Positions 12,001-19,924 of a DNA stretch of 64,000 bases are shown one piece after another (position 1 is the stretch's first letter; the number at the start of each line of letters is the position of its first letter). The translations under genes were made by a program, and so were the position numbers. The notes beneath the pieces are model-generated. The model had not been told where the DNA came from and did not search any database. It saw only the letters and a list, made by a program, of their open reading frames with translations. Origin of the DNA: Peiella sedimenti (lineage in GTDB: Bacteria; Pseudomonadota; Alphaproteobacteria; Caulobacterales; Caulobacteraceae); NCBI RefSeq assembly GCF_030504955.1, contig NZ_JAUKTR010000002.1:62001-126000 (forward strand), given 5' to 3'.

Positions 12001-12094
12001 GCGTTTGCGCCATGGCCGACACCGGCGCGCCGGCGACGGCGGCCAGGGTGACGACGGCGGCGCCGCCCAGCAGCAGCTTCTTGAAATCTCGCAT
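9074..12094 (-). CDS. TonB-dependent outer-membrane receptor
   Basis: Large outer-membrane transporter (1006 residues) that imports a ligand using TonB energy. A signal peptide (about residues 1-29, ending SAMA) is followed by an acidic Asp/Glu stretch and EAITVTGSRI, the usual TonB-box region in Caulobacterales. The plug domain shows APVTVITSEQ, SVSLRGLGANRTLSLVNGKR and SSVYGSDAIAGVINYITRR (about residues 65-190). The rest is a 22-strand barrel ending in LSARF, with the terminal Phe used for barrel assembly. The ligand is unknown: no substrate enzymes sit next to it. The promoter must lie in the 258-base gap upstream, which holds a 16-bp palindrome. Confidence 0.97.
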   Translation of the reverse strand: MRDFKKLLLGGAAVVTLAAVAGAPVSAMAQTQPQTANQDDEEDEDEATEVEAITVTGSRIRRNEFNSAAPVTVITSEQATLEGIVDTAELLQQSSVASGSFQTNNTLTGFVTQGGGGTSSVSLRGLGANRTLSLVNGKRAGPAGTSGRVQAFDLNTLPQSMIERVEILNDSASSVYGSDAIAGVINYITRRDLDGFSFDIFAGLPMETGGEQYRVSGTWGTTFDRGNFAVGFDYFAQEPLLRGQRDQLSCAADYAFDPSDPSQRIDLIDPFTGEYKCFGLFAGVLRANAGTGSMDLFYPIAGRTYASVAQGNNSPVVGMIRQGRAGFPDTYAHGNYQYGSNGEGPIDYYGRATLLGQLARTTVFSNFNFDLAPNAELYAELLWNKRRSSQHGSRQFFPGVNPANPNNRRPDNGLPFVSLLPIIPLPSDSYQSIDYTRAVVGVRGDFSLGFFNNWGYDVYGQWARSDGDYGQNSIYNDRVAATTGALACNQAAITISGGNCADLPGGVRWTDSEVVQGRFSDAERDFLFFREANNTVYTHQYVEAVFNGDLFNLPAGPVGAAVGFQWRKEEINDTPGFNTRNANLWGFSSAGITEGSDTVREAFAEFEVPLIRDVRFIDSLTANISGRYSDYESYGSTNTYKVGINWQINPSWRIRATRGTSFRAPALYELYLANQTSFLGQLTVDPCVQWEQDTNQNVQQNCAAAGIPAGYQALGTSSALIVAGGGAGVLEAETGDAHTIGVIWTPSFIDLNVAVDYFDIQISNEITQIGGPQIVRQCYASPDFPTDPLCTLFTRGQTPGVPAPGGSAFQILQIQNSFVNIADQQNRGIDLTFRYGHEFGFGDLTFDGQFTWQLQDVSQLFPDSPVQDFNGTTYSYDGPDFTGNLNLRFDRGDWTAFWGVNIIGKGSDCELYGYTQGGCDLFSTPRYNTISGGLYIGKFHNEFSTYHTMSLRRNFGDWSAQVGVSNVFDEPAPSTSCCFRVGTAALNGYMDGYIGRRAFFRLSARF

Positions 12095-12284
12095 TACGCT
12101 TAGCTCCCCTCGGATCAGGTGCGATCGGTTGTGGCAGGAACCTGACGACCTTGTTACAGGCCCCAGCCCCCAAAAAATCGGTCCGCCCCGCTGGTGCAGG
12201 GAAGGCGATTTGACCGGAACCTGTCGGCAAGGCCCGGCTTGCTCAACACAAAACAGCTAAATTGTTTGCATGTCCACACACACG

Positions 12285-12300
12285 CGCCACGATCGTGGCG
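12285..12300. promoter_or_regulatory. 16-bp perfect palindrome upstream of the TonB receptor gene
   Basis: CGCCACGATCGTGGCG lies in the gap between the MarR gene and the receptor gene, about 190 bases before the receptor start and next to an AT-rich patch (12249-12267). It could be an operator for the neighbouring MarR-type protein; this is inference only. The rest of the 12095-12352 gap shows no gene. Confidence 0.4.
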
Positions 12301-12352
12301 GGTGCGACATGGACGCAACACACGGATGTCGCATTTGCGGCATTGCATTCGC

Positions 12353-12739
12353 CTAGGCGGCGACTTCACCGGTGATGGTGATCGCATCGGCCAGCGCACG
12401 GTCTATTGCGTCGACGAGGCCCCTGCCCGACTCGGTCAGGTAGAGCGTGCGGCCCCGGCCATCGGCGGGATTGCGGCGCACTTCGATCCACCCGCGCGCG
12501 GGGGGCAGGCTGAGCGGGTCATCGCCGTCCGCCAGGGCGCGGGTCGTGCGCGAGGCCGTCGAATCGCTGAGGCCGCACACTTGGGCCACCTCTCGCATAT
12601 TGAGGCCCTCGTTCTCGGCGACATAGAGGAAGACGAGCGCCTCGGTGAGAGACAGGCCCGGGGCCTCAGCGCGCAACAGTTCAAGCGTCTGCAGGCAGCT
12701 GTTGCGGCGGCGCCGGCGGACCTTGTGGCGCTGCATCAA
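12353..12739 (-). CDS. MarR-family transcriptional regulator
   Basis: A 128-residue winged-helix DNA-binding protein. After a very basic N-terminus (HKVRRRRRN), the segment LSLTEALVFLYVAENEGLNM and REVAQVCGLSDSTASRTTRALA form the helix-turn-helix. The wing contains RRNPADGRGRTLYLTESGRG, typical of MarR. MarR proteins act as dimers and usually repress nearby genes, sensing small aromatic or oxidising compounds; the ligand here is unknown. The start codon overlaps the stop of the preceding small gene as ATGA, so the two are translationally coupled. The TonB receptor gene follows on the same strand after 258 bases. Confidence 0.9.
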   Translation of the reverse strand: MMQRHKVRRRRRNSCLQTLELLRAEAPGLSLTEALVFLYVAENEGLNMREVAQVCGLSDSTASRTTRALADGDDPLSLPPARGWIEVRRNPADGRGRTLYLTESGRGLVDAIDRALADAITITGEVAA

Positions 12740-12960
12740 TCGTACTCAGCCATCCGGCCGGTGTAATGGGAGGGACGCTCCGGAGCCGGCCGCCCGGCGG
12801 GCTGGGGGCCGCGATCACGCCGCTCCCGGAATTGGAGCGTGGCGTCCGGGTAGGTCTTGGAGACCGTCTCCATGAGCGCCTCGACCCGACGCTGATGTTC
12901 GGCGGCCCCCACATAGTCGCTGACGTTGATGTCGATCGTGATCTGGGCGCGCAGCTTCAT
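12736..12960 (-). CDS. Small hypothetical protein coupled to the MarR gene
   Basis: A 74-residue protein with a beta-type start (MKLRAQITIDINVSDYVGAA) followed by a helix (HQRRVEALMETVSKTYPDA) and a basic, disordered tail. The pattern suggests one small alpha/beta domain. The chosen ATG at 12960 is preceded by AGGGGAG; an in-frame upstream start lacks one. Its stop overlaps the MarR start (ATGA), so the pair forms an operon with this gene first. I do not recognise a family. Confidence 0.7.
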   Translation of the reverse strand: MKLRAQITIDINVSDYVGAAEHQRRVEALMETVSKTYPDATLQFRERRDRGPQPAGRPAPERPSHYTGRMAEYD

Positions 12961-13091
12961 CGCGGCTCCCCTCGCGGCTGTCCGTGGGGAGCCTAAACTG
13001 TTTGCCACAATGGCGCCAATATCCCGACATTCTGGCAGGGAACCGCCCTGCGCCACGACGGTTGCCCTCGCTGAACCTCAGGAGGACCTCC

Positions 13092-13427
13092 ATGCCGCAC
13101 CAGAACACCTCATCGCCCAAGGCCGTCGCCCAGAACGCGGCGACGCCGTCCGGCGCGCCGAACGACCGCGCTGTCGAGCAGAACGAGGCCGTTCATCCCG
13201 AGCCGAGCAGCTATGCCGCGCGGGACGTGGGCGATTCCACCCTGGCCGCGCCGGCGGCGGGAGAAATGGCCGACTATGCGGACGAAGGGGAGCCGTTGGA
13301 CGGAGAAGCCGTGCACCAGGGGCGGACCCACACCTTTCGTCCTGACCGAACCGAAGCCGCGCGGCCCCAAGGGCCGAAGACGCGCGCCGCCAACCGCCGC
13401 ATCGTCAAGGGAAATGACGCCGGCTAG
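13092..13427 (+). CDS. Small hydrophilic, probably disordered protein
   Basis: A 111-residue protein beginning MPHQNTSSPKAVAQ, rich in Ala, Glu, Asp, Pro and Arg and with no hydrophobic core. A strong AGGAGG lies just before the ATG at 13092, which supports real translation and fixes the start; an in-frame upstream start (12984) has none. It ends 48 bases before ligD on the same strand and may share its transcript. No known family recognised. Possible role as a stress or DNA-binding accessory of ligD is only a guess from position. Confidence 0.65.
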   Translation: MPHQNTSSPKAVAQNAATPSGAPNDRAVEQNEAVHPEPSSYAARDVGDSTLAAPAAGEMADYADEGEPLDGEAVHQGRTHTFRPDRTEAARPQGPKTRAANRRIVKGNDAG

Positions 13428-13475
13428 CGCGGCCCTTGCGGCAACCTCGGACCTGGGCTGAGAGTTAGCTCCGCC

Positions 13476-16025
13476 ATGGGCGCACAGGGCGAGCTGGACA
13501 CCTACCGCAAGAAGCGGGACTTCAAGGCGACGCCAGAGCCTGCCGGCAGGAAGGGCGCGCCACGCAAGTCGGGCCTGCGCTATCTGATCCAGCGTCACGC
13601 TGCGACGCGTCTGCACTACGATTTCCGCATCGAACACGATGGGGTGCTGAAGTCCTGGGCCGTGACCAAGGCGCCGTCCCGTGATCCGTCGGTGAAGCGC
13701 TTGGCGGTTGAGGTTGAGGATCATCCCCTCGACTACGGCGGTTTCGAAGGGACCATTCCCAGCGGCAACTACGGCGCCGGCACGGTGCAGATGTGGGACG
13801 AAGGCGTCTGGGAGCCGCGAGACGGCCAGGACGTCGGCGAGGCCCTGGAGAAGGGCTCGCTGAAAATGGTCCTGCATGGCGAGCGACTGAGCGGCGGCTG
13901 GGCGCTGGTCCGGCTGAAGGCGGATCGCGGCAAGCCGTCGAAGCGGAACAATTGGCTACTCATCAAGGAGCGCGACGCCGAGGCGGTGGACGGCGAGGGC
14001 GACGCCAATATGGAGATCGACGCGTCGGTCACGACGGGCCGCACCCTGGCCGAGATCGCCGAAGGCAGGAAGACCTGGAAATCCTCCAAGGGCACGACGC
14101 GCAAGGCGCCGGCCAAGCCCAAGCCGACGCAAGGTCAGACACAGGGGGCCTCGAAGCCCTCGGCCTTCCTGCCCATCCAGCTGTGCAAGCTGGCGGACCA
14201 TCCGCCCTCCGGAGCGGGCTGGGCGCACGAGATCAAGTTCGACGGCTATCGCATCCAGATCGCCGTCGGCGGCGGGCGAGCCATACTGCGCACCCGCAAG
14301 GGGCTCGACTGGTCCGACAAGTTTCCCGAACTGGCGGCCGAGGCCGCCAAATGGCCCGACGGGGTGATCGACGGAGAGCTTTGCGCCCTCGACGAGACCT
14401 CGGCGCCCGATTTCTCCGCCTTGCAGGCCGCGATTGCCGACGGACGCACGGGCGAGCTCATCTTCTTCGCCTTCGACCTCTTGAGCGAGGGCCAGGAGGA
14501 TCTGCGCAAGAAGCCGCTTTCCCACCGCAAGGCGCGATTGCAGGCCTATGTGGATCACGTCGGCAAGGCCGGACCGCGCCTGCGCTACGTCGATCACTTC
14601 GCAGTGCCGGGCGAGGCGGTGCTGCGAAGCGCCTGCCGGATGGACCTCGAAGGGGTCATCTCCAAGCGCCTGGACGCCGCCTATCAGGGGGGGCGTTCGA
14701 CCAGCTGGGTCAAGTCCAAGTGCCGGGGGCGCGACGAGGTGATCATCGGCGGCTGGTCCTCGGAAGGCGGCGCGCGGCTGCGGTCCCTGCTGGTCGGCGT
14801 GCGCGAGAAGGATGGCCTGAGGTATCTGGGCAGGATCGGCACCGGATTCGGCGCGCTGGCGGCGAAGACGCTGGTTCCGGCTCTGAAAGGCGCTGCGACG
14901 GAGAAGAGCCCCTTCAGCGGCAAGGGGGCGCCGCGCGGCGGCCGCGACATCCACTGGGTGAAGCCCATCCTGGTCGCCGAGGTGGAGCATGGCGGCTACA
15001 CCGACACGGGATCCCTGCGCCAGGCGGCCTTCAAGGGTCTGCGCGACGACAAGCCGGCGGAGGACGTGACGGACCGTCCCCAGGCGCCCTCGTCCGCCAC
15101 CAGCGCAGAGCCGGCCGGCAAGAAGGGCAAGGTCATCATCCAGGCCGTGACCCTGTCCAATCCGGACAAGCCTCTCTGGCCCGCTGAAGGCGCTCAGCCC
15201 GCGATCACCAAGGCGGACCTCGCCCGTTACATGGAGCAGGCGGCGCCGCGCCTCTTGCCGCACGTGGCTGACCGGCCCGTCTCCATCATCCGCGCGCCCG
15301 AGGGCATCGAGGGTGAACGCTTCTTCCAGCGCCACCCCATGACGGGTTCGTCACCCCGGCTGAAACTGATCGATGTGAAGGAACGCAAACCCTACATCGC
15401 TGTCACCGACGTGGGGGGGTTGGTCGCCATCGCCCAGTCCGGCGGGCTGGAGCTGCACCCTTGGGGTTGCAAGCCGGGCGATCCTGACACGCCCGAACAG
15501 GTCACTATGGACCTCGACCCGGACGAAGGGCTGGATTTCAACGACGTCATCGCGGCGGCCCACGATGTGCGCGATCAAGTGGAGGCGCTAGGGCTGGCCG
15601 CCTTCGTCAAGACCACCGGCGGCAAGGGGCTGCACGTGGTGATCCCGATCAAGGCCGACAAGAAGAGCGCCGTCACCTGGGAGGCGTGCAAGGCCTTCGC
15701 CAAGGCTTTGGCCGAGAAGACGCGCAAGGACGCGCCCGATCGTTACACGACGACGCTGTCGAAGAAGGCGCGGGGCGGAAAGATCTTCGTCGACTATCTG
15801 CGCAACGGCCGCATGGCCACGGCGGTCGCGCCCTGGTCGCCGCGCGCCAGGCCGGGGGCGACCATCGCCTTTCCGCTGGATTGGAAGCAGGTGAAGCCCG
15901 GATTGGACCCTAAGGCCTACACCATCCTCACCGCTCCGGACCTTTTGAAGAAGCCCGACCCCTGGGCGGACTTCCGCAAGGCCGAAAAGCCCCTGCGCTC
16001 TGCGATGAAGAAGCTGGGGCTGTAG
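13476..16025 (+). CDS. ligD: ATP-dependent DNA ligase D (non-homologous end joining)
   Basis: Multifunctional end-joining enzyme, 849 residues, with all three modules in the order phosphoesterase, ligase, polymerase. The 3'-phosphoesterase domain (about 35-190) shows H41, H47 and D49 in HAATRLHYDFR. The ligase domain (about 225-520) has the nucleotidyl lysine K254 in EIKFDGYR. The polymerase/primase domain (about 570-845) shows HPMTGSSPRLK, the metal motif MDLDPD and the conserved TTGGKGLHVVIP. It normally works with a Ku homodimer; no ku gene lies in this window. The gene is convergent with the Lrp regulator, three bases away. Confidence 0.98.
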   Translation: MGAQGELDTYRKKRDFKATPEPAGRKGAPRKSGLRYLIQRHAATRLHYDFRIEHDGVLKSWAVTKAPSRDPSVKRLAVEVEDHPLDYGGFEGTIPSGNYGAGTVQMWDEGVWEPRDGQDVGEALEKGSLKMVLHGERLSGGWALVRLKADRGKPSKRNNWLLIKERDAEAVDGEGDANMEIDASVTTGRTLAEIAEGRKTWKSSKGTTRKAPAKPKPTQGQTQGASKPSAFLPIQLCKLADHPPSGAGWAHEIKFDGYRIQIAVGGGRAILRTRKGLDWSDKFPELAAEAAKWPDGVIDGELCALDETSAPDFSALQAAIADGRTGELIFFAFDLLSEGQEDLRKKPLSHRKARLQAYVDHVGKAGPRLRYVDHFAVPGEAVLRSACRMDLEGVISKRLDAAYQGGRSTSWVKSKCRGRDEVIIGGWSSEGGARLRSLLVGVREKDGLRYLGRIGTGFGALAAKTLVPALKGAATEKSPFSGKGAPRGGRDIHWVKPILVAEVEHGGYTDTGSLRQAAFKGLRDDKPAEDVTDRPQAPSSATSAEPAGKKGKVIIQAVTLSNPDKPLWPAEGAQPAITKADLARYMEQAAPRLLPHVADRPVSIIRAPEGIEGERFFQRHPMTGSSPRLKLIDVKERKPYIAVTDVGGLVAIAQSGGLELHPWGCKPGDPDTPEQVTMDLDPDEGLDFNDVIAAAHDVRDQVEALGLAAFVKTTGGKGLHVVIPIKADKKSAVTWEACKAFAKALAEKTRKDAPDRYTTTLSKKARGGKIFVDYLRNGRMATAVAPWSPRARPGATIAFPLDWKQVKPGLDPKAYTILTAPDLLKKPDPWADFRKAEKPLRSAMKKLGL

Positions 16026-16028
16026 ACC

Positions 16029-16523
16029 TCAGTCGGCGACCGGCACCTCAAGACCATACTTGAGGCGACGCGTGATGAAGGCCGTTTGGGTGCGCTTCAC
16101 GCGCGGATCCGCGGCCAGGTGCGTGCGCATGAAGCGCTCATAATCGTCCAGGTCGCGCGCACTGATCATCAGGACGAGGTCCGCGCCGCCCGCCACCACG
16201 TAGCACTGCATGACTTCGGGCTGGTCGCTGAGGGCCTCGCCCAGCGTCTGGTGATTGTCGCCGCCGCCCGATTCGAGCGTCACTTCGACCACCGCGAGAA
16301 TGCCGCGGCCTACCGCCGAAGGCTGCACGATGGCGGTCATGCGTTCGATGGGCCCGCTCTCGCGCAGGCGGCGTAGGCGCCGTTGCACGGCGGAAGCCGA
16401 AAGGCCCACCTCGGCGCCCAGGTCTTCCGCTGTGCGGCGAGCATTGCCTTGGACCAGCCGCAGCAGACGCCGGTCAAGCCGATCCAGGTCCATGGGCGGC
16501 GTGCGTGAGTCCGTCATCGACAC
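16029..16523 (-). CDS. Lrp/AsnC family transcriptional regulator
   Basis: A 164-residue feast/famine regulator. The N-terminal helix-turn-helix is LDRLDRRLLRLVQGNARRTAEDLG then GLSASAVQRRLRRLRESG. The C-terminal RAM ligand-binding domain follows, including VMQCYVVAGGADLVLMI and DDYERFMRTHL. Such proteins form octamers and respond to amino acids. It is divergent from the sulfotransferase pair, so the AT-richer 16524-16639 gap probably holds promoters for both sides. Its stop is nearly back to back with ligD. Confidence 0.93.
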   Translation of the reverse strand: MSMTDSRTPPMDLDRLDRRLLRLVQGNARRTAEDLGAEVGLSASAVQRRLRRLRESGPIERMTAIVQPSAVGRGILAVVEVTLESGGGDNHQTLGEALSDQPEVMQCYVVAGGADLVLMISARDLDDYERFMRTHLAADPRVKRTQTAFITRRLKYGLEVPVAD

Positions 16524-16639
16524 TCCTCTTTGCGCAGGAACGCGGCGTGCACGTCAGCCAATACGCCCGATTACCGCGTCTTAGCCAATGTAATATTCGC
16601 CAAGGCGATTACAGGGGCAAGCCAGCTCTTGCTAAATGT

Positions 16640-17461
16640 ATGGAAGTTAATGATCCAGGTTACGGTCCTGTAACAATGTCGCCAGTCTTTATTGGCGGCG
16701 CGCCACGCTCGGGCACCACCCTGTTGCGAGCCATGCTCGGCGCCCATCCTCACATTTTCTGCCCGCCCGAGTTCCGCACCACCGCAACGATCGCCCGGCT
16801 CTGGGAGGGCCTGGAACAGGCCTGCGGCGCCGATCTAAGGGGCGGCTACGGCCTGGACGGCCAAGACCTGCGCCGCGCTTTCGCCGACCTCCTGATCGAG
16901 CTCTTGACGCCCGCCTGGCGCGCCAGCGGCAAGGCGCGTCTGGCCGAGAAGACGCCAGCCAACGTGCTGGTCTTCCCAGCGCTCCTACGGCTCTTCCCAA
17001 GCTGTCGCCTCATCGAGGTCGTGCGCGACCCAAGGGACGTGGTCGCCTCCCGCTTTGTGGCGGACGCGCGAACGGAGCGCGGCCCTCGGGGGGCTCAGGC
17101 TCAGGCGATGATCTGGGCCGCCTCGGTGGAGGCCGGGGGACGGGCCCGCCGGGACGCTCCGGATCGGGTGCGCCGGATTCGATACGAACGGCTGGTGACC
17201 GCGCCGGAGACCGAAATGCGTGCGCTGCTCGCGTTCCTCGGCGAGGACTGGAGCCCCGCCGTCCTCGAGCACCACCGATCCCTGGGCGAGGAGCCAAAGG
17301 CCATCAACGAATGGAGCGCTGATCAGGTGCGCCGCCCGGTGAACACAGACTCCATCGGACGTTGGCGACAGGTTCTCACCAAGGCCGAGGCGGAGGCCGT
17401 GATGGAGATCGCCGGCGCCAAGGCCGGCCAATGGGACGAAGCGCTTGACGACGCCGCCTGA
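16640..17461 (+). CDS. Sulfotransferase family protein, first of a tandem pair
   Basis: PAPS-dependent sulfotransferase fold of about 273 residues. The 5'-phosphosulfate loop GAPRSGTTLLRAML lies about 20 residues in and the 3'-phosphate motif is VRDPRDVVASRF. The acceptor substrate is unknown; bacterial members modify carbohydrates, lipids or proteins. Start choice is uncertain: ATG 16640 gives MEVNDPGYG, while ATG 16676 would start at MSPVFIGG; neither has a good ribosome site. The second sulfotransferase overlaps its 3' end. The region just upstream (16560-16680) is visibly AT-richer than the surroundings, consistent with a promoter. Confidence 0.9.
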   Translation: MEVNDPGYGPVTMSPVFIGGAPRSGTTLLRAMLGAHPHIFCPPEFRTTATIARLWEGLEQACGADLRGGYGLDGQDLRRAFADLLIELLTPAWRASGKARLAEKTPANVLVFPALLRLFPSCRLIEVVRDPRDVVASRFVADARTERGPRGAQAQAMIWAASVEAGGRARRDAPDRVRRIRYERLVTAPETEMRALLAFLGEDWSPAVLEHHRSLGEEPKAINEWSADQVRRPVNTDSIGRWRQVLTKAEAEAVMEIAGAKAGQWDEALDDAA

Positions 17462-18287
17462 GCCGCAGCCCGCCCCATTGGTGACGGCGCCCATCTTTAT
17501 CGGGGGCGCTCCGCGCTCAGGCCTTTTGTTGCTTCGGGCCATGCTCGACCGGCATCCGAACATCGCCTGTGGACCGGAACTGACCGCGCCCCTGGCGATC
17601 GCCCGGCAGTGGGCCGAGCTCACCCGCGAAATCGGGCCGACCCACGCGTTGACCTTCAGCCTGGAGCCCGAAACAGTCAGAGCCGCCTTCGCCCGCCCGG
17701 TGCTTGAGATGCTGGCCGGCCGGGCGCGGATGTCGGGAAAGCCACGGGCGGCGGTGAAGTTCTCGGCCAACGTGCTGGCCTTCCCCGAGCTGGCGCGCCT
17801 GCACCCTGACGCCCACCTGATCCATGTGGTGCGCGATGGACGGGACGTTGCGGCCAGCTGGCTGGGTCGCGACTGGCCAGGGCAGGACGGCCAGCCCCTG
17901 TCCTGGACTCAAGACCCTCTCGAGGCGGCGCGATACTGGACCGCGTTCGCCCTGGCGGGGCTGCAAGCCGCCAGGCACAGCGAGGCCGGGCCGCGCCTGA
18001 CGCTGGTGCGCTACGAATCGCTGGTGCGCGCGCCGCACCGGACCCTGGCCGCGCTGATGCGGTCCCTGGGCGAACGGGTGCAGAGTGAGCAGTTGGCGTT
18101 CGACGGGCAGGCGCTGGACCTGCTGGGGCCAGAGAAGCTGGCGCCGCCGCCCCGGGGCCCGCTGCACGCCGAGCGCATCGGCATCCACCGGCGTCTGCCG
18201 CCCCGCGTGGTCGAGCAAATGACCGAAGTCATGGCCCCCGCCCTCCAGGCCTTCGGCTATCCGCTGGAGCGCGCGAGAGCGGCTTGA
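17445..18287 (+). CDS. Sulfotransferase-like protein, second of a tandem pair
   Basis: A 280-residue homologue of the preceding gene, sharing the N-terminal IFIGGAPRSG and the 3'-phosphate motif VRDGRDVAASW. The phosphosulfate loop is altered: the first copy has GAPRSGTTLL, this one GAPRSGLLLL, so both Thr residues that usually touch PAPS are gone. Activity is therefore doubtful or changed. The start is a TTG at 17445 that overlaps the upstream stop by 17 bases; a GTG at 17481 (VTAPIFIGG) is an alternative that aligns with the start of copy one. Convergent with infC. Confidence 0.85.
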   Translation: MTTPPEPQPAPLVTAPIFIGGAPRSGLLLLRAMLDRHPNIACGPELTAPLAIARQWAELTREIGPTHALTFSLEPETVRAAFARPVLEMLAGRARMSGKPRAAVKFSANVLAFPELARLHPDAHLIHVVRDGRDVAASWLGRDWPGQDGQPLSWTQDPLEAARYWTAFALAGLQAARHSEAGPRLTLVRYESLVRAPHRTLAALMRSLGERVQSEQLAFDGQALDLLGPEKLAPPPRGPLHAERIGIHRRLPPRVVEQMTEVMAPALQAFGYPLERARAA

Positions 18288-18302
18288 CGTTGACGCGGCC
18301 TA

Positions 18303-18836
18303 CTAGCGGGGCGCCAGGATCATGATCATCTGGCGGCCCTCCATGCGCGGCTCGTACTCGACCTTGGCCACCGGATCGAAGTCCTCCTTGACCTTCTGGA
18401 GGAGCTTCATGCCCAGCTCAGGGTGCGCCATCTCGCGGCCGCGGAAGCGCAGGGTCACCTTGACCTTGTCGCCCTCCTCGAAGAAGCGGCGCATGGCCTT
18501 GGCCTTCACCTCGTAGTCGTGGGTGTCGATGTTGGGCCGGAGCTTGATTTCCTTCAGCTCGACGACCTTCTGCCGTTTGCGCGCCTCGGCCTTCTTCTTC
18601 TGCTCCTGGAAACGGAACTTGCCGTAGTCGAGGATCTTGCAGACCGGCGGGTTGGCGTTTGGCACGATCTCCACAAGGTCCAGCCCGGCTTCCTCGGCGG
18701 CTTCGAGCGCGGCGGAGGTGGGCATCTCTCCCTGCTTCTCGCCGTTCTGGTCGATAAGAAGCACGCGGGGAACGCGGATGTCGTGATTGGTGCGCGGTCC
18801 GTCCTTGACGGGGGGCGCCTGCATGGGGCGGCGAAT
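18303..18836 (-). CDS. infC: Translation initiation factor IF-3
   Basis: IF-3 binds the 30S subunit, prevents early 50S joining and checks the start codon and initiator tRNA. The two domains are clear: the N-domain ([40 protein letters not shown]) and the C-domain after the lysine-rich linker ([39 protein letters not shown]). The start is set at ATT 18834-18836, giving (M)[14 protein letters not shown], because GGAG stands nine bases upstream and infC genes classically use AUU. ATG 18824 or GTG 18872 are alternatives. The usual partners rpmI and rplT do not follow; the next gene is convergent. Confidence 0.96.
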   Translation of the reverse strand: MRRPMQAPPVKDGPRTNHDIRVPRVLLIDQNGEKQGEMPTSAALEAAEEAGLDLVEIVPNANPPVCKILDYGKFRFQEQKKKAEARKRQKVVELKEIKLRPNIDTHDYEVKAKAMRRFFEEGDKVKVTLRFRGREMAHPELGMKLLQKVKEDFDPVAKVEYEPRMEGRQMIMILAPR

Positions 18837-18850
18837 GGGCGTCGTCTCCG
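18834..18850 (-). promoter_or_regulatory. Shine-Dalgarno and AUU start of infC
   Basis: On the minus strand CGGAGACGACGCCC precedes ATT, so GGAG sits nine bases from the codon. AUU is the start by which IF-3 limits its own translation in other bacteria. The later ATG (18822-18824) has only pyrimidines before it. Confidence 0.6.
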
Positions 18851-18937
18851 AAGTTGTTTCCAAAGTCCGCACGGAAGCGCGCAGCGCGGGGCCGCGTTCC
18901 GTCCGGTCCCCCTATATGACCGTCAAACCCTTGCCGA

Positions 18938-19924
18938 TCAACCCGGCGGGAAGGCCGCGACCGCCTCGCGGGTGGCGCGCAGCACCTGTTCGACGGACAG
19001 GGCGTCCATCTGGCACTCCGTCTCGCTGACCGTCTGGGAGGTGCGGCCGAAGGTATAGACCTGGCCTTCCGCCCGGACTACGCGGGCCCTGTCGGACCAG
19101 GGGCCGTAGAGCCGCTCGTCCGTGGGGCCGAACAGGGCCAGGACCGGGGCGCCGCTGGCGGCCGCGAGGTGCATGAGTCCCGAGTCATTGCCCACGAAAA
19201 GGTCGCAAGCCTCCAGCACCGCCACCGTGTCCAGGAGGGGCCAGCCGGTCAAGTCGACGGCGCGGCCGGCCTCGATGGCCTGGGACAGACGCTGGTAAGC
19301 GGCTCCTTCGCCTGGCCCGCCCAGCACAGCGACGGTCCAGCCCTCCAGCGGGCCGCCAGATGCGCGGGCGGCCCTCAACCAGGCCTCGAAACGAGCGATC
19401 GGCCAGGTCTTGCCGACCCGGTTGGCGCTAGGCGACAGGGCCAGCAGCGGCCGGTCGCGCGGGATGACGGACAAGGCCTTGGCTCTCGTCGCCTCCGAGA
19501 CATGGATGCGCGGCGACGGCGGATCGGACTCCAGACCCAGCAGGCCGGCGGCCTCGATGACCTTGTGGCGGGGCTCGCCGCCCTTCTCCCCCCTGCGGAT
19601 CAGACGGCGGCGCGCGCGCAAGAAGGCCGATACGCCCGAGCCGCGCAGGTCGACCACAGCGTCCCAGCGCACGCCGACGGTCTCGCGCCACAGGCGGAAC
19701 CAGTGGCCGGCCATCTTGGCCTTCTTCATCACGATGACGCGCTCGACGAAGGGCGTCTCGGCAAAGAGCGGGGCCGAGGCCGGACCCGCCGCCACGGTGA
19801 AGCGGGCCTTCGGCCAACGGCCATGCAGCGCCTCCATCACGCCCGAGGTCAGGATAGCGTCGCCGATGCGGGTGTTGGTGATGAACAGCACCCGGCGCAC
19901 CGCCGGGTCGGCCGCCTCAGCCAT
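18938..19924 (-). CDS. Glycosyltransferase family 9 (heptosyltransferase-like)
   Basis: GT9 enzyme of 328 residues with a GT-B fold, the type that adds heptose or related sugars to lipopolysaccharide core at the inner face of the inner membrane. Visible features are VLFITNTRIGDAILTSGVM at the start and GNDSGLMHLAAASGAPVLALFGPTD in the C-terminal donor-binding half, both characteristic. It is the last gene of a three-gene unit; its ATG overlaps the DUF6165 stop by eight bases. The sugar and acceptor cannot be told from sequence. Confidence 0.92.
   Translation of the reverse strand: MAEAADPAVRRVLFITNTRIGDAILTSGVMEALHGRWPKARFTVAAGPASAPLFAETPFVERVIVMKKAKMAGHWFRLWRETVGVRWDAVVDLRGSGVSAFLRARRRLIRRGEKGGEPRHKVIEAAGLLGLESDPPSPRIHVSEATRAKALSVIPRDRPLLALSPSANRVGKTWPIARFEAWLRAARASGGPLEGWTVAVLGGPGEGAAYQRLSQAIEAGRAVDLTGWPLLDTVAVLEACDLFVGNDSGLMHLAAASGAPVLALFGPTDERLYGPWSDRARVVRAEGQVYTFGRTSQTVSETECQMDALSVEQVLRATREAVAAFPPG

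Noticed and set aside
10478..12103. Long plus-strand frame opposite the TonB receptor gene
   Set aside because: Product is low-complexity Val/Gly/Arg/His, as expected from antisense reading of GC-rich coding DNA.
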